Assembly (NCBI GenBank): GCA_002344795.1
Contig: DDUM01000055.1
Coordinates: 38,026 to 102,025, forward strand
Source: Flammeovirgaceae bacterium UBA2338
GTDB taxonomy: Bacteria > Bacteroidota > Bacteroidia > Cytophagales > Cyclobacteriaceae
DNA length: 64,000 bases
Reading direction: 5' to 3'
Shown: positions 51,159 through 58,522 of the stretch, in pieces
Position numbering within the stretch: the first letter of the stretch is position 1
How the letters are laid out: the number at the start of each line of letters is the position of its first letter
The notes under the pieces: model-generated
What the model saw: only the letters and a program-made list of their open reading frames with translations
The model's database searches: none
Told to the model about the DNA's origin: nothing
Made by a program: the position numbers and the translations under genes

Positions 51159-51159
51159 T

Positions 51160-51732
51160 TTATTTCAACTTTTTTCTTATGGTACAACCTGCAGCCCGAT
51201 TTTCAGGTATTTCAATTCTTTTATTGGCCAGCATCTGCTCTATGGCCATGTTCAGATAGGCTTTGTTAACATCTGTTGTAACCAACGGATTGTCATCAAT
51301 TGATCCGCGATAAACGATAGTGTAATTCTGGCCATTTTTTTTCAGTAGGAATGCTTCTGGACTTTTTTTTGCACCCATGCAATCCATGGCAATCTGGTCT
51401 TTGTCGGCAAGGTAGGGTATAGCCAATCCCCAACTCGGGTATTTTTGAGCCATTGCTTTTGCGTTTTCCTTTGGTTCGGTATGTGAGTTGATGAGTAAAA
51501 ATTGAATAATCCCTTTATGCTTGTCATTCAGTTCTTTTATTCTTTGTCTGTATTGTTGGTCATACGGGCATTCATTACTTGTAAAAATAATGGCAATTCC
51601 CTGGCAATTGGTAAAGCCATTGAGAGAAACATTTTTCCCATCTGCAATATTGACCAGTGTGAAATCCTGAACAGTTTGTGCGAAACCGGAGGAACTCATC
51701 AGGAACAGAATACCAAATACAAAAATTTTCAT
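51160..51732 (-). CDS. Secreted redoxin/peroxiredoxin-like thioredoxin-fold protein
   Basis: The ATG at 51732 gives 190 residues with a signal peptide (MKIFVFGILFLMSSSGFAQ). The longer frame from 51795 runs antisense through the 3' end of the next gene and is unlikely. The thioredoxin fold has a peroxidatic-type cysteine in FTSNECPYDQQYRQRI, not a CxxC, plus a conserved C-terminal cysteine in AAGCTIRKK. The family occurs as secreted AhpC/TSA-like proteins in Bacteroidota. It follows the phosphopantetheinyl transferase gene after one base. Confidence 0.82.
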   Translation of the reverse strand: MKIFVFGILFLMSSSGFAQTVQDFTLVNIADGKNVSLNGFTNCQGIAIIFTSNECPYDQQYRQRIKELNDKHKGIIQFLLINSHTEPKENAKAMAQKYPSWGLAIPYLADKDQIAMDCMGAKKSPEAFLLKKNGQNYTIVYRGSIDDNPLVTTDVNKAYLNMAIEQMLANKRIEIPENRAAGCTIRKKLK

Positions 51733-51733
51733 C

Positions 51734-52360
51734 TTAATCTGTTTTTGAATAAACGAGCACGTAATCTTTATGAACAATATACTGAAGTTCTGCAAGCATA
51801 CTGTTGTCCTCTGTTTTTATGCAGCCTTTTAGGTAGCCCGTTTCCTCCAAATCAAAAGGTTCAATACTGAGGTTATTGGTGAAGAGGAGTCCTCTTTTGC
51901 CATAGATTTTATACAATGCTTCCTTGGCAGACCAGTATATGCAATGTTTGGTAATATCGCTCCCTGCATTTTCTAGCTCTACTGCATTTAAAATACGAGG
52001 TGCCACCCTTAGTAGTTTTTCTTTGGGTTGTTCAATGTCAATTCCTACGGAGTGTGATGGATGAATTTGAGCTGCCACATAGGGGTAAGAATGAGAAAGT
52101 GAAATATGGTGATCGAGGTTTTTGAGAAAGGGTTTTCCAAATCTGTCCTTTACAATTCCTTGGTAAGTAAGGCCCATTGCGTCTGTCAGGTATCGAATGA
52201 GTAAACGCCCGGACAGCCACTCTACCCTTTTTTGTGGACTGATTATTTCTCCAGGGCAAGATACTGGCTTCAATTGATCGGCAAGGAAGCTTTCATCCTC
52301 TGTGATATGCCACAAAGCAATCTTACCTGTATTTACTCCATTCAAATCTATTAGTGGCAT
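51734..52360 (-). CDS. 4'-phosphopantetheinyl transferase superfamily protein
   Basis: Attaches the phosphopantetheine arm of CoA to carrier proteins. It has 208 residues of the Sfp type: the magnesium site in SVGIDIEQPKEKL and WSAKEALYKIYG, preceded by the substrate-contacting HISLSHSYPYVAAQI. Its length lies between AcpS (about 125) and Sfp (224). No polyketide or peptide synthetase genes are near, so it may modify the fatty-acid carrier protein or act on a distant cluster. Confidence 0.93.
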   Translation of the reverse strand: MPLIDLNGVNTGKIALWHITEDESFLADQLKPVSCPGEIISPQKRVEWLSGRLLIRYLTDAMGLTYQGIVKDRFGKPFLKNLDHHISLSHSYPYVAAQIHPSHSVGIDIEQPKEKLLRVAPRILNAVELENAGSDITKHCIYWSAKEALYKIYGKRGLLFTNNLSIEPFDLEETGYLKGCIKTEDNSMLAELQYIVHKDYVLVYSKTD

Positions 52361-52435
52361 TGGTTTATTTGGCTTATCTATCCAATTTTACCAAAAATAG
52401 GAACAAATGAGGTGGGTCGGTAATGTTGATTTTTT

Positions 52436-53347
52436 ATGACTGTTAAAGAAGTAAAAAGACTTCATACACTTTCAGGTCATAGGGATTGTATTTATACAGT
52501 GATCAATGGTAAAAGTGAAGGAGATATATTTTCTGCAGGTGGTGATGGGATGGTAGTGCGTTGGAAGATGGAAGCTCCCGAAGTGGGAGAATTGGTGGCA
52601 AAATTTCCCAACTCTGTTTATGCGCTGCTCTATCTTCAGAAAGAGGATCAACTTATTGCTGCTCAGAATTTTGAAGGAATTCACTTGCTAGACTATACCA
52701 ACAGGAAGGAGATCAAATCGCTAAAACTGACCGATTCATATATTTTTGATTTACAATCAATTGGTAAGAAGGTATTTGCAGCAGGAGGTGATGGGGTGGT
52801 TTATGTAGTTGATAAGGAAGAATGGATCATTCTTGATCGCCTCGAGTATGCTCAAAAGAGTGCCAGAACAATGGCCATACATAAAGAAAGAAACGAGTTG
52901 GTGGTGGGTTATAGTGACAATTTCATCAGGGTATTTGACTTATTCGACCACCGAATGAAGCAAGAGTGGCAGGCGCATAACAATTCTGTTTTTACAGTTC
53001 AATTTACAGTTGACGGAAATTATCTGTTGAGCGGATCACGGGATGCGCATCTAAAAGTATGGGATTCGGCTAATTCTTATGAATTAAGGGATGATATAGC
53101 GGCCCATATGTACACGATCAATCATATTGCATTTAGCCCAGATGGCAAACATTTTGTAACTTGTAGCATGGATAAGTCCATAAAAGTGTGGAATAGCAAT
53201 GAGTTTAAGCTATTGAAGGTAATTGATAAGGCACGTCATGCGGGGCATGGCACCTCAGTCAATAAATTGGTCTGGACTTCGTTTAATAATCAGTTGGTGA
53301 GCGCCAGCGATGACAGAACGCTATCCATTTGGCAAATTATTTTTTAA
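52436..53347 (+). CDS. WD40 repeat protein
   Basis: The 303 residues form about seven WD40 blades, clearest in LSGHRDCIYTV, WQAHNNSVFTVQFTVDGNYLLSGSRDAHLKVWD, IAFSPDGKHFVTCSMDKSIKVWN and LVSASDDRTLSIWQI. It has no signal peptide, so the propeller is cytosolic and probably a protein-interaction scaffold. It precedes the DivIVA-domain gene after 31 bases. Partners unknown. Confidence 0.9.
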   Translation: MTVKEVKRLHTLSGHRDCIYTVINGKSEGDIFSAGGDGMVVRWKMEAPEVGELVAKFPNSVYALLYLQKEDQLIAAQNFEGIHLLDYTNRKEIKSLKLTDSYIFDLQSIGKKVFAAGGDGVVYVVDKEEWIILDRLEYAQKSARTMAIHKERNELVVGYSDNFIRVFDLFDHRMKQEWQAHNNSVFTVQFTVDGNYLLSGSRDAHLKVWDSANSYELRDDIAAHMYTINHIAFSPDGKHFVTCSMDKSIKVWNSNEFKLLKVIDKARHAGHGTSVNKLVWTSFNNQLVSASDDRTLSIWQIIF

Positions 53348-53378
53348 ACTATGATCACCACAGCAAACTAACAATCAC

Positions 53379-54089
53379 ATGAAAATCACACCACTTGATA
53401 TCCGACAGAAGACATTTGAAAAGGTATTACGAGGTTTTGATAAAGATGAGGTTACGGCATTCCTGCTTTCTTTATCTCAGGAGTGGGAGCGCGTACAGGA
53501 TGAAACCAAAGAGATGAGGATCAAATTGGAGGCCACTGAAAGAGAAGTGACCAAACTCAGAGAGGTGGAAAGCTCTTTGTATAAAACCTTGAAAACAGCT
53601 GAAGACACCGGTGCCAATGTAATTGAACAGGCAAATAAGGCAGCAGAACTTCACATGAAGGAGGTGCAACTGAAAGCCGAGGCGTTGTTAAATGAAGCAA
53701 AAACAAAAGCCAAGGATGCCATCGAACAATCTGAAGCTACCTCAAGACAAATGTTGGAGGAGATGGAAGAGCGGCTGAAAACCCTGGTTCAAAATTATAA
53801 GAGCATTGAATCTGAAAGAGGAAATTTATTAGGTGACTTGAAAAGGTTGGCTGGTGAAACACTGGATAAAGTGGAGCGATTGCGGAGCGCTACCAGTGGT
53901 TTTGATCCGGATCAACATTTGAATTTGGCAAGGAGAGAGGCCAAACACACCCTCAACCCTAATGCAAACCCAAATACCGCTTTCAATAATATTTCCCAAA
54001 ACAATCAACCGGAAGTCGAGGAGCATCCAGAAGCAGAAGAAATATCAGAGCCAAAGCCTCAAAAATCCTTCTTTGATGAAATACAATGA
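53379..54089 (+). CDS. DivIVA domain protein
   Basis: The 236 residues begin with the DivIVA membrane/curvature-sensing motif (ITPLDIRQKTFEKVLRGFDKDEVTAFL). Continuous coiled coil (about 30-165) then gives way to a low-complexity acidic/Pro-rich C-terminus. DivIVA proteins mark poles or septa in Gram-positives. Their job in Bacteroidota is not established. folB follows after 15 bases. Confidence 0.85.
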   Translation: MKITPLDIRQKTFEKVLRGFDKDEVTAFLLSLSQEWERVQDETKEMRIKLEATEREVTKLREVESSLYKTLKTAEDTGANVIEQANKAAELHMKEVQLKAEALLNEAKTKAKDAIEQSEATSRQMLEEMEERLKTLVQNYKSIESERGNLLGDLKRLAGETLDKVERLRSATSGFDPDQHLNLARREAKHTLNPNANPNTAFNNISQNNQPEVEEHPEAEEISEPKPQKSFFDEIQ

Positions 54090-54104
54090 TTTTGCTGCTA
54101 GCAT

Positions 54105-54482
54105 ATGAAGTTAAAGGGCAAAGTCGTTCTTGAAGGATTAGAATTTCACGCTTATCATGGTATCTATCCTGAGGAGCGTTCTTCAGGAAATAAGTTTGAA
54201 GTAGATATTTCAGTTAATACATCTTTTTATGAATCAGCATTTCACGATGATTTATCCGGAACGATTAATTACGAGGAGATTTATTCCATTGTGAAAAAGC
54301 AAATGGAGGTGCCTTCAAAACTCCTTGAACCTGTTGCCCATTCGATCGCTCAAAAAATTCTGGACTCCTTCAGTTCTGCCATGAGAGCAGAAGTAACCAT
54401 TTCAAAATTTAATCCACCCATTGGTGGAGTTTGCAGAAAAGCACGGGTGTCAGTAGATCTGAAGAGAAATGACAATGATTAA
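54105..54482 (+). CDS. folB: Dihydroneopterin aldolase
   Basis: Converts dihydroneopterin to 6-hydroxymethyl-dihydropterin in folate synthesis. The 125 residues match the T-fold: VVLEGLEFHAYHGIYPEERSSG with the catalytic tyrosine/glutamate region, LSGTINYEEIYSIVKKQME and the C-terminal KFNPPIGGVCRKARVSV with the catalytic lysine. Its stop is shared as TTAA with the convergent IscA-like gene. Confidence 0.94.
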   Translation: MKLKGKVVLEGLEFHAYHGIYPEERSSGNKFEVDISVNTSFYESAFHDDLSGTINYEEIYSIVKKQMEVPSKLLEPVAHSIAQKILDSFSSAMRAEVTISKFNPPIGGVCRKARVSVDLKRNDND

Positions 54483-54784
54483 CGAGAAGGATCTACAAAC
54501 ATAAATCCACGCGCTTCAGCACCCTCATGAAAGTCGACTTCTTTGCCGATTACATACATGGTGTGCTTCTTATCAACCACTATTTCAATGCCCTCGATTT
54601 GATAAGACAGATCAGAATCTTTCTTTTTGTCAAAACCAATCATCATTGCAGCTCCCCCACAGCCACTACCCCTTATACCAATGCGTAAGCAGTATTCGGC
54701 AGGGATATTTTTCGTTTTCATTATTTTGCGAACTTCCTCTGCTGCTTTTTTCGTTAGTGTAACTGGAATAATGGTATTCGGCAT
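54479..54784 (-). CDS. HesB/IscA-like iron-sulfur assembly protein lacking the C-terminal CxC
   Basis: The 101 residues have the HesB/IscA fold: ITLT-type start (VTLTKKAAEEVRKIMKTKNI), YCLRIGIRGSGCGGAAMMIGF and VDKKHTMYVIGKEVDFHEGA. Standard IscA/ErpA proteins end in a conserved CGCGxSF that, with the first cysteine, holds iron or the cluster. This protein stops at GFMFVDPSR and has only the first cysteine (in GSGCGG) plus Cys32. The reading frame ends inside the convergent folB stop, and no hidden CGC segment follows. It may be a divergent, non-cluster-binding homologue. Confidence 0.82.
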   Translation of the reverse strand: MPNTIIPVTLTKKAAEEVRKIMKTKNIPAEYCLRIGIRGSGCGGAAMMIGFDKKKDSDLSYQIEGIEIVVDKKHTMYVIGKEVDFHEGAEARGFMFVDPSR

Positions 54785-54883
54785 AATTTGAAATGGTGCA
54801 ATGCTAATTTTTTAGCGAATTAACCGGTAATTTCGACTCTAAAATAGCTTAATTTTAAACATTCAATTGAGATAAATAATTCT

Positions 54884-55405
54884 ATGAACGCACTGATTGA
54901 GTTTGGAAAAATATTGATACCGGCATCGGTAGTACTTTACGCAGTGTATCTCATGGTAAGGGCTTTTATTTCAAAGGAACTGGAAATGAAGCGACTGGAG
55001 GTGAGGGGCAGAAGTATTGAAACTTTGTTACCTGTCAGGTTACAGGCGTATGAGAGGATGACACTGTTTCTGGAAAGAATTTCCCCTCAAAACCTATTGG
55101 TAAGATTGAACAATCCTGGATATACGGCACAGGATTTTCAAAAAATACTTCTTGATGAAATCAGGAATGAGTATAACCATAATGTTTCTCAGCAAGTGTA
55201 TATGAGCAAACAACTTTGGGATATGATTAGGAATGCCAAAGAAGATCTAGTTATTCAAATTAATGAAGCAGCCGGAGCCATGAAAGAGGAGGCCACTGGC
55301 ATTGATCTGGCAAGGCAGATATTTCAGTCGGCCATTGACAAAAAGGTGGATCCGATAAATCACGCCATGTCTGAATTGAAAAAGGAGATTCAGCAGATAT
55401 TCTAG
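54884..55405 (+). CDS. DUF7935-like membrane protein, unknown function
   Basis: It has 173 residues: one N-terminal transmembrane helix (ILIPASVVLYAVYLMVRAFIS) and a helical cytosolic domain with RLQAYERMTLFLERISPQNLLVRL, EYNHNVSQQVYMSKQLW and a coiled-coil C-terminus. This arrangement is conserved as an uncharacterised Bacteroidota family. A single gene between the IscA-like and FkbM genes. Confidence 0.75.
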   Translation: MNALIEFGKILIPASVVLYAVYLMVRAFISKELEMKRLEVRGRSIETLLPVRLQAYERMTLFLERISPQNLLVRLNNPGYTAQDFQKILLDEIRNEYNHNVSQQVYMSKQLWDMIRNAKEDLVIQINEAAGAMKEEATGIDLARQIFQSAIDKKVDPINHAMSELKKEIQQIF

Positions 55406-55494
55406 CAGTTACCATTGATCATATGGTAACTTGTTATATGGAATTGATTGTACAGCTGGAGATGCTTATTTTTGACTAACGTTATTATCCATAT

Positions 55495-56265
55495 ATGGCA
55501 GAATCAGAAATTTCAGAAGTAGTAGCTCCAGAAATCCAACGTGAAAGGGTCGAAAAGAAATTGATTCGAGAATTTTTTGATAATAAAGAATTTGGAATTT
55601 TTGTTGAAGTAGGAGCTAATGAGCCTAAAACTGATTACTCGCAGTCATGGCATCTGGAGAGTCAACTTGGCTGGAAGGGAGTTTTGGTTGAACCAAATCC
55701 TGAGCTTGCACAAAAAGCCAGAATGGAACGTCCCCATGCGATGGTTTTTGAAGTGGCTTGCGTTTCAGATAACAATCAGGATTCAATCCAACTTTTTATT
55801 CCAGTAATTAATGGAAGTGAAATTACAGGACATGCATCAATTGGGAAAAATATTGACGATTTTAGTTATACAGCTCACCGTGAGGTAATAGTAAAAGCTC
55901 AAACTCTTAATGCTGTTTTAGAAGAAGCAAAAGTCAACTCGATTGATTTTCTTTCTATTGATGTCGAGGGTGCTGAGATGGAGGTGCTTAAGGGTTTGGA
56001 CTTGCAAAGGTATAGACCAAGACTAATCATGTTGGAGGATAAGCATGTGTATTTGGATAAGCATAGATATTTAACGAGAAGAGGTTATAGACTCGTGAAA
56101 AGAACAACACTGAATTGCTGGTACATTCCTGTTGGAACAAAAAGGCCCCATCAGTCATTTTTTGAAAAACTGCGATTATGGAAAAGAATGTATTTGAGTA
56201 TTTGGCCTAAGAAAATTGCTCGTGCGTATAAATCTAAAAGTATCGAACCCTTTAAGAAACTTTAG
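55495..56265 (+). CDS. FkbM family methyltransferase
   Basis: The 256-residue SAM-dependent methyltransferase has the glycine-containing SAM site FVEVGANEPKTDYSQSWHLE, LVEPNPELAQKA and the FkbM motif IDFLSIDVEGAEMEVLKGLDL. The FkbM domain commonly methylates sugars or polyketides, often in surface-polysaccharide loci, but no glycosyltransferases are nearby. The C-terminal basic segment (RLWKRMYLSIWPKKIARAYK) may be membrane-peripheral. The YkvA gene follows immediately after one base. Confidence 0.87.
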   Translation: MAESEISEVVAPEIQRERVEKKLIREFFDNKEFGIFVEVGANEPKTDYSQSWHLESQLGWKGVLVEPNPELAQKARMERPHAMVFEVACVSDNNQDSIQLFIPVINGSEITGHASIGKNIDDFSYTAHREVIVKAQTLNAVLEEAKVNSIDFLSIDVEGAEMEVLKGLDLQRYRPRLIMLEDKHVYLDKHRYLTRRGYRLVKRTTLNCWYIPVGTKRPHQSFFEKLRLWKRMYLSIWPKKIARAYKSKSIEPFKKL

Positions 56266-56266
56266 C

Positions 56267-56671
56267 ATGAATAGGAATAATCCAATATTTTATAAAGCCT
56301 TAGATCAGGCAAAGTGTATGCTTAGTAGTCGTTACAGAATTATTGCTACTCTAAGTCAAGCAATAGTAAAAATTAATTTATTAGAAGATAAAAAAAAGAT
56401 AGCTGCTGAAACAAAAGAGAAAATTTTTGTGCTCGGCAGATTGCTGAGGGCATTTACAACAGGAAAATACAGGGCGCTACCCTGGAAGGCGGCCATCAGT
56501 ATAACAGCAGCTACGCTCTATTTTATCAATCCGGCAGACATTGTTCCGGATTTTATTCCATTCACAGGCTTGGTTGATGATTTTGGTATTCTGGTATGGA
56601 CCTATAATTCACTGGGATCAGAATTGGATAAATTTATTGACTGGGAAAAATCTCATTTCTTTCAACAATGA
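56267..56671 (+). CDS. YkvA/DUF1232 family protein
   Basis: The start at 56267, one base after the FkbM stop, gives 134 residues; a longer frame from 56216 runs inside the FkbM gene and is rejected. The DUF1232 core is clear: LPWKAAISITAATLYFINPADIVPDFIPFTGLVDDFGIL, a short membrane-associated segment with the DxxPD hallmark. Function is unknown across the family. It overlaps the next gene by four bases (ATGA). Confidence 0.88.
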   Translation: MNRNNPIFYKALDQAKCMLSSRYRIIATLSQAIVKINLLEDKKKIAAETKEKIFVLGRLLRAFTTGKYRALPWKAAISITAATLYFINPADIVPDFIPFTGLVDDFGILVWTYNSLGSELDKFIDWEKSHFFQQ

Positions 56672-57309
56672 AGGTGGCATTACTTGCAGGAGGAACGGGA
56701 TTGATTGGGAGTCAATTGCTTCAGCTACTGGTGGAGGACGATGCCTACAGTACTATCAAGTGCCTCACCCGAAATACATTACCCATCAGCCATCATAAGA
56801 TAGAGGTAATTCAAACCAATGGAGACAACCTCCATGAGCTTGCATCCTCCCTGATTGCCGATGATGTGTTTTGTTGTTTGGGAACAACCATAAAGAAGGC
56901 AAAGACAAAGGAAGCATTTCGAAAAATAGATTTTGATTACCCACTAAATCTCGCAAAAGTTGCAAAAGCCAATGGCGCAAAACAATTTTTACTGATCTCC
57001 GCGTTAGGTGCTGATCCGACTTCATCAGTATTCTACAATAAAGTAAAAGGAGAGGCAGAGGAAGCAATTGCAGAGATTGGATTTGAGGCCTACCACGTAT
57101 TCAGGCCTTCACTTTTGTTGGGCTCTCGCACTGAAGAACGTTCAGGTGAAGATGCCGCTAAGATATTTTTTAAACTATTTGGTTTTCTGGTACCCCTAAA
57201 ATACAAAGCAATTGATTCTTCAAAAGTAGCAAGGGCAATGTTGGCTATGGCCAATAGAAATGAAAAAGGAACTTCAGTGTATGAATCGAAATTACTTCAG
57301 CGTTTTTAA
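56668..57309 (+). CDS. NAD(P)-binding oxidoreductase, atypical SDR (HTATIP2-like)
   Basis: It has 213 residues with a Rossmann fold starting ALLAGGTGLIGSQLLQLLV (TGxxGxxG), then DVFCCLGTTIKKAKTKEAFR and FLLISALGADPTSSVFYNKVKGEAEEAI with the YxxxK-like NKVKGE. This is typical of the atypical SDR branch including yeast FMP52 and human TIP30. Substrate unknown. Start overlaps the YkvA stop by four bases; dtd follows directly after the stop. Confidence 0.86.
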   Translation: MKVALLAGGTGLIGSQLLQLLVEDDAYSTIKCLTRNTLPISHHKIEVIQTNGDNLHELASSLIADDVFCCLGTTIKKAKTKEAFRKIDFDYPLNLAKVAKANGAKQFLLISALGADPTSSVFYNKVKGEAEEAIAEIGFEAYHVFRPSLLLGSRTEERSGEDAAKIFFKLFGFLVPLKYKAIDSSKVARAMLAMANRNEKGTSVYESKLLQRF

Positions 57310-57762
57310 ATGATTGCAGTAATTCAACGTGTGTCTGAAGCTTCAGTAAAAATTGATGGTAATACGAAGGCATCCATTCAAAAGGGTTTATTAATTTTAT
57401 TGGGTATTGAAGACGCAGACTCTGCCGAGGATATCTCCTGGCTAGCTGCCAAGATTGTTAACCTCCGTATTTTCAATGATGCTCAGGGGGTAATGAATCT
57501 TAGTGTAAAAGATGCAGGAGGTGATATTATTGTAGTAAGTCAATTTACCCTTCACGCCAGCACAAAGAAAGGAAACCGCCCATCTTATTTAAAAGCTTCA
57601 AAACCCGATATTGCTATTCCGATGTACGAACGTTTTTTAGTGGAACTGGGAAATGTATTTGAAAAACAGGTACAAAGTGGAGAGTTTGGAGCAGACATGA
57701 AAGTAGCACTGATCAATGATGGTCCGGTGACCATTATAATTGACACCAAGAACAGGAGTTAG
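57310..57762 (+). CDS. dtd: D-aminoacyl-tRNA deacylase
   Basis: Proofreads D-amino acids from mischarged tRNAs. It has 150 residues with the signature SQFTLHASTKKGNRPSYLKAS and the Gly-cisPro motif NDGPVTIIIDT. The N-terminus MIAVIQRVSEASVKIDG is typical. It abuts the SDR gene with no gap, forming the end of the operon FkbM-YkvA-SDR-dtd. Confidence 0.96.
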   Translation: MIAVIQRVSEASVKIDGNTKASIQKGLLILLGIEDADSAEDISWLAAKIVNLRIFNDAQGVMNLSVKDAGGDIIVVSQFTLHASTKKGNRPSYLKASKPDIAIPMYERFLVELGNVFEKQVQSGEFGADMKVALINDGPVTIIIDTKNRS

Positions 57763-57969
57763 ATTTATTAGGTAATTGTGAGTCTCACAAAGAAGATATT
57801 TGTCTTTCGGATCATAGCGGGGACATGATATTCAACCTGACCTAAAAATTTTGAGTGGTATTTGAGTGTTTAAGTAGTAAACAGGTCGTATTAGGTAATT
57901 ATATGTGACATAATCTATGATAATCTATGTCGGGTAGCTTATTTTTGAGCTTAAAATAATAGTAAAAGC
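57763..57969. other. Intergenic region with short direct repeats
   Basis: ATTAGGTAATT occurs at 57767-57777 and again at 57890-57900. AATCTATG is repeated near 57912-57929 inside a GACATA/TATGTC arm pair. No gene is seen. A -7 element at its end serves the next gene. Confidence 0.4.
57940..57947 (+). promoter_or_regulatory. Candidate -7 element of the membrane-protein gene
   Basis: TATTTTTG is an exact TAnnTTTG, 22 bases before the ATG at 57970. No matching -33 element was found. Confidence 0.4.
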
Positions 57970-58413
57970 ATGTATACAGGACTTCTTCACACCCACTCAA
58001 GTTTACGTTATGTTGTATTGCTACTTTTGGTCATTGTTGTAGCCAAATCGATGGTCGGATTGATCAGCAAGAAACCATTCGAGAAAGCAGATGAGAAACT
58101 AACTTTGTGGTTGATGATTGCTACACACATTCAACTTCTTGTTGGTTTGTTTCTGTATTTCGTGAGCCCTGTTGTAAAGTTTGGGTCCGATACTATGAAG
58201 GACTCCATTATACGCTATTGGACGGTAGAGCATTCCTTTTTAATGCTCATCGCTATTGTATTAATTACTTTGGCTCGTACTTCCACCAAAAAGATTACTG
58301 AAAGCAACGCAAAGCATAAGAGGGTTTTTATTATGTCTGCAATTGCTTTGGTGCTAATTGTGTTGAGTATTGCAATGAGTGGGCGTGGTATCATAATTCC
58401 TGTACGCGCCTAG
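57970..58413 (+). CDS. Four-helix inner-membrane protein, cytochrome-b-like
   Basis: The 147 residues have four predicted helices (SSLRYVVLLLLVIVVAKSMVG, LTLWLMIATHIQLLVGLFLYF, EHSFLMLIAIVLITLA, VFIMSAIALVLIVLSIAMSG). Histidines sit at helix edges (TGLLHTHSSLRY, IATHIQL, TVEHSF) and could bind haem, which is why homologues are sometimes annotated as cytochrome b. Function is not established. Single gene. Confidence 0.7.
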   Translation: MYTGLLHTHSSLRYVVLLLLVIVVAKSMVGLISKKPFEKADEKLTLWLMIATHIQLLVGLFLYFVSPVVKFGSDTMKDSIIRYWTVEHSFLMLIAIVLITLARTSTKKITESNAKHKRVFIMSAIALVLIVLSIAMSGRGIIIPVRA

Positions 58414-58476
58414 AATTCTTCAAATAGGCTATTTTGACGTATTAATGGCATCTCCTTTGCAAGGATTCTGCTGTTA

Positions 58477-58507
58477 TTGACTTGAGATTCTGCTAACTTT
58501 ATATTTG
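58477..58507 (+). promoter_or_regulatory. Candidate promoter of the OmpA-family gene
   Basis: TATATTTG at 58500-58507 is an exact -7 match. TTG at 58477-58479 lies 20 bases upstream, in the -33 position. The ATG follows 15 bases after the -7 element. Confidence 0.5.
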
Positions 58508-58522
58508 AATAAAGTCTGAGAT

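Noticed and set aside
54440..54480. Frameshift hiding the CxC end of the IscA-like protein
   Set aside because: No frame beyond the stop encodes Cys-Gly-Cys; the sequence is the folB coding end.
57763..57969. tRNA gene or small RNA in the gap after dtd
   Set aside because: No cloverleaf arms or T-loop sequence; only short direct repeats.
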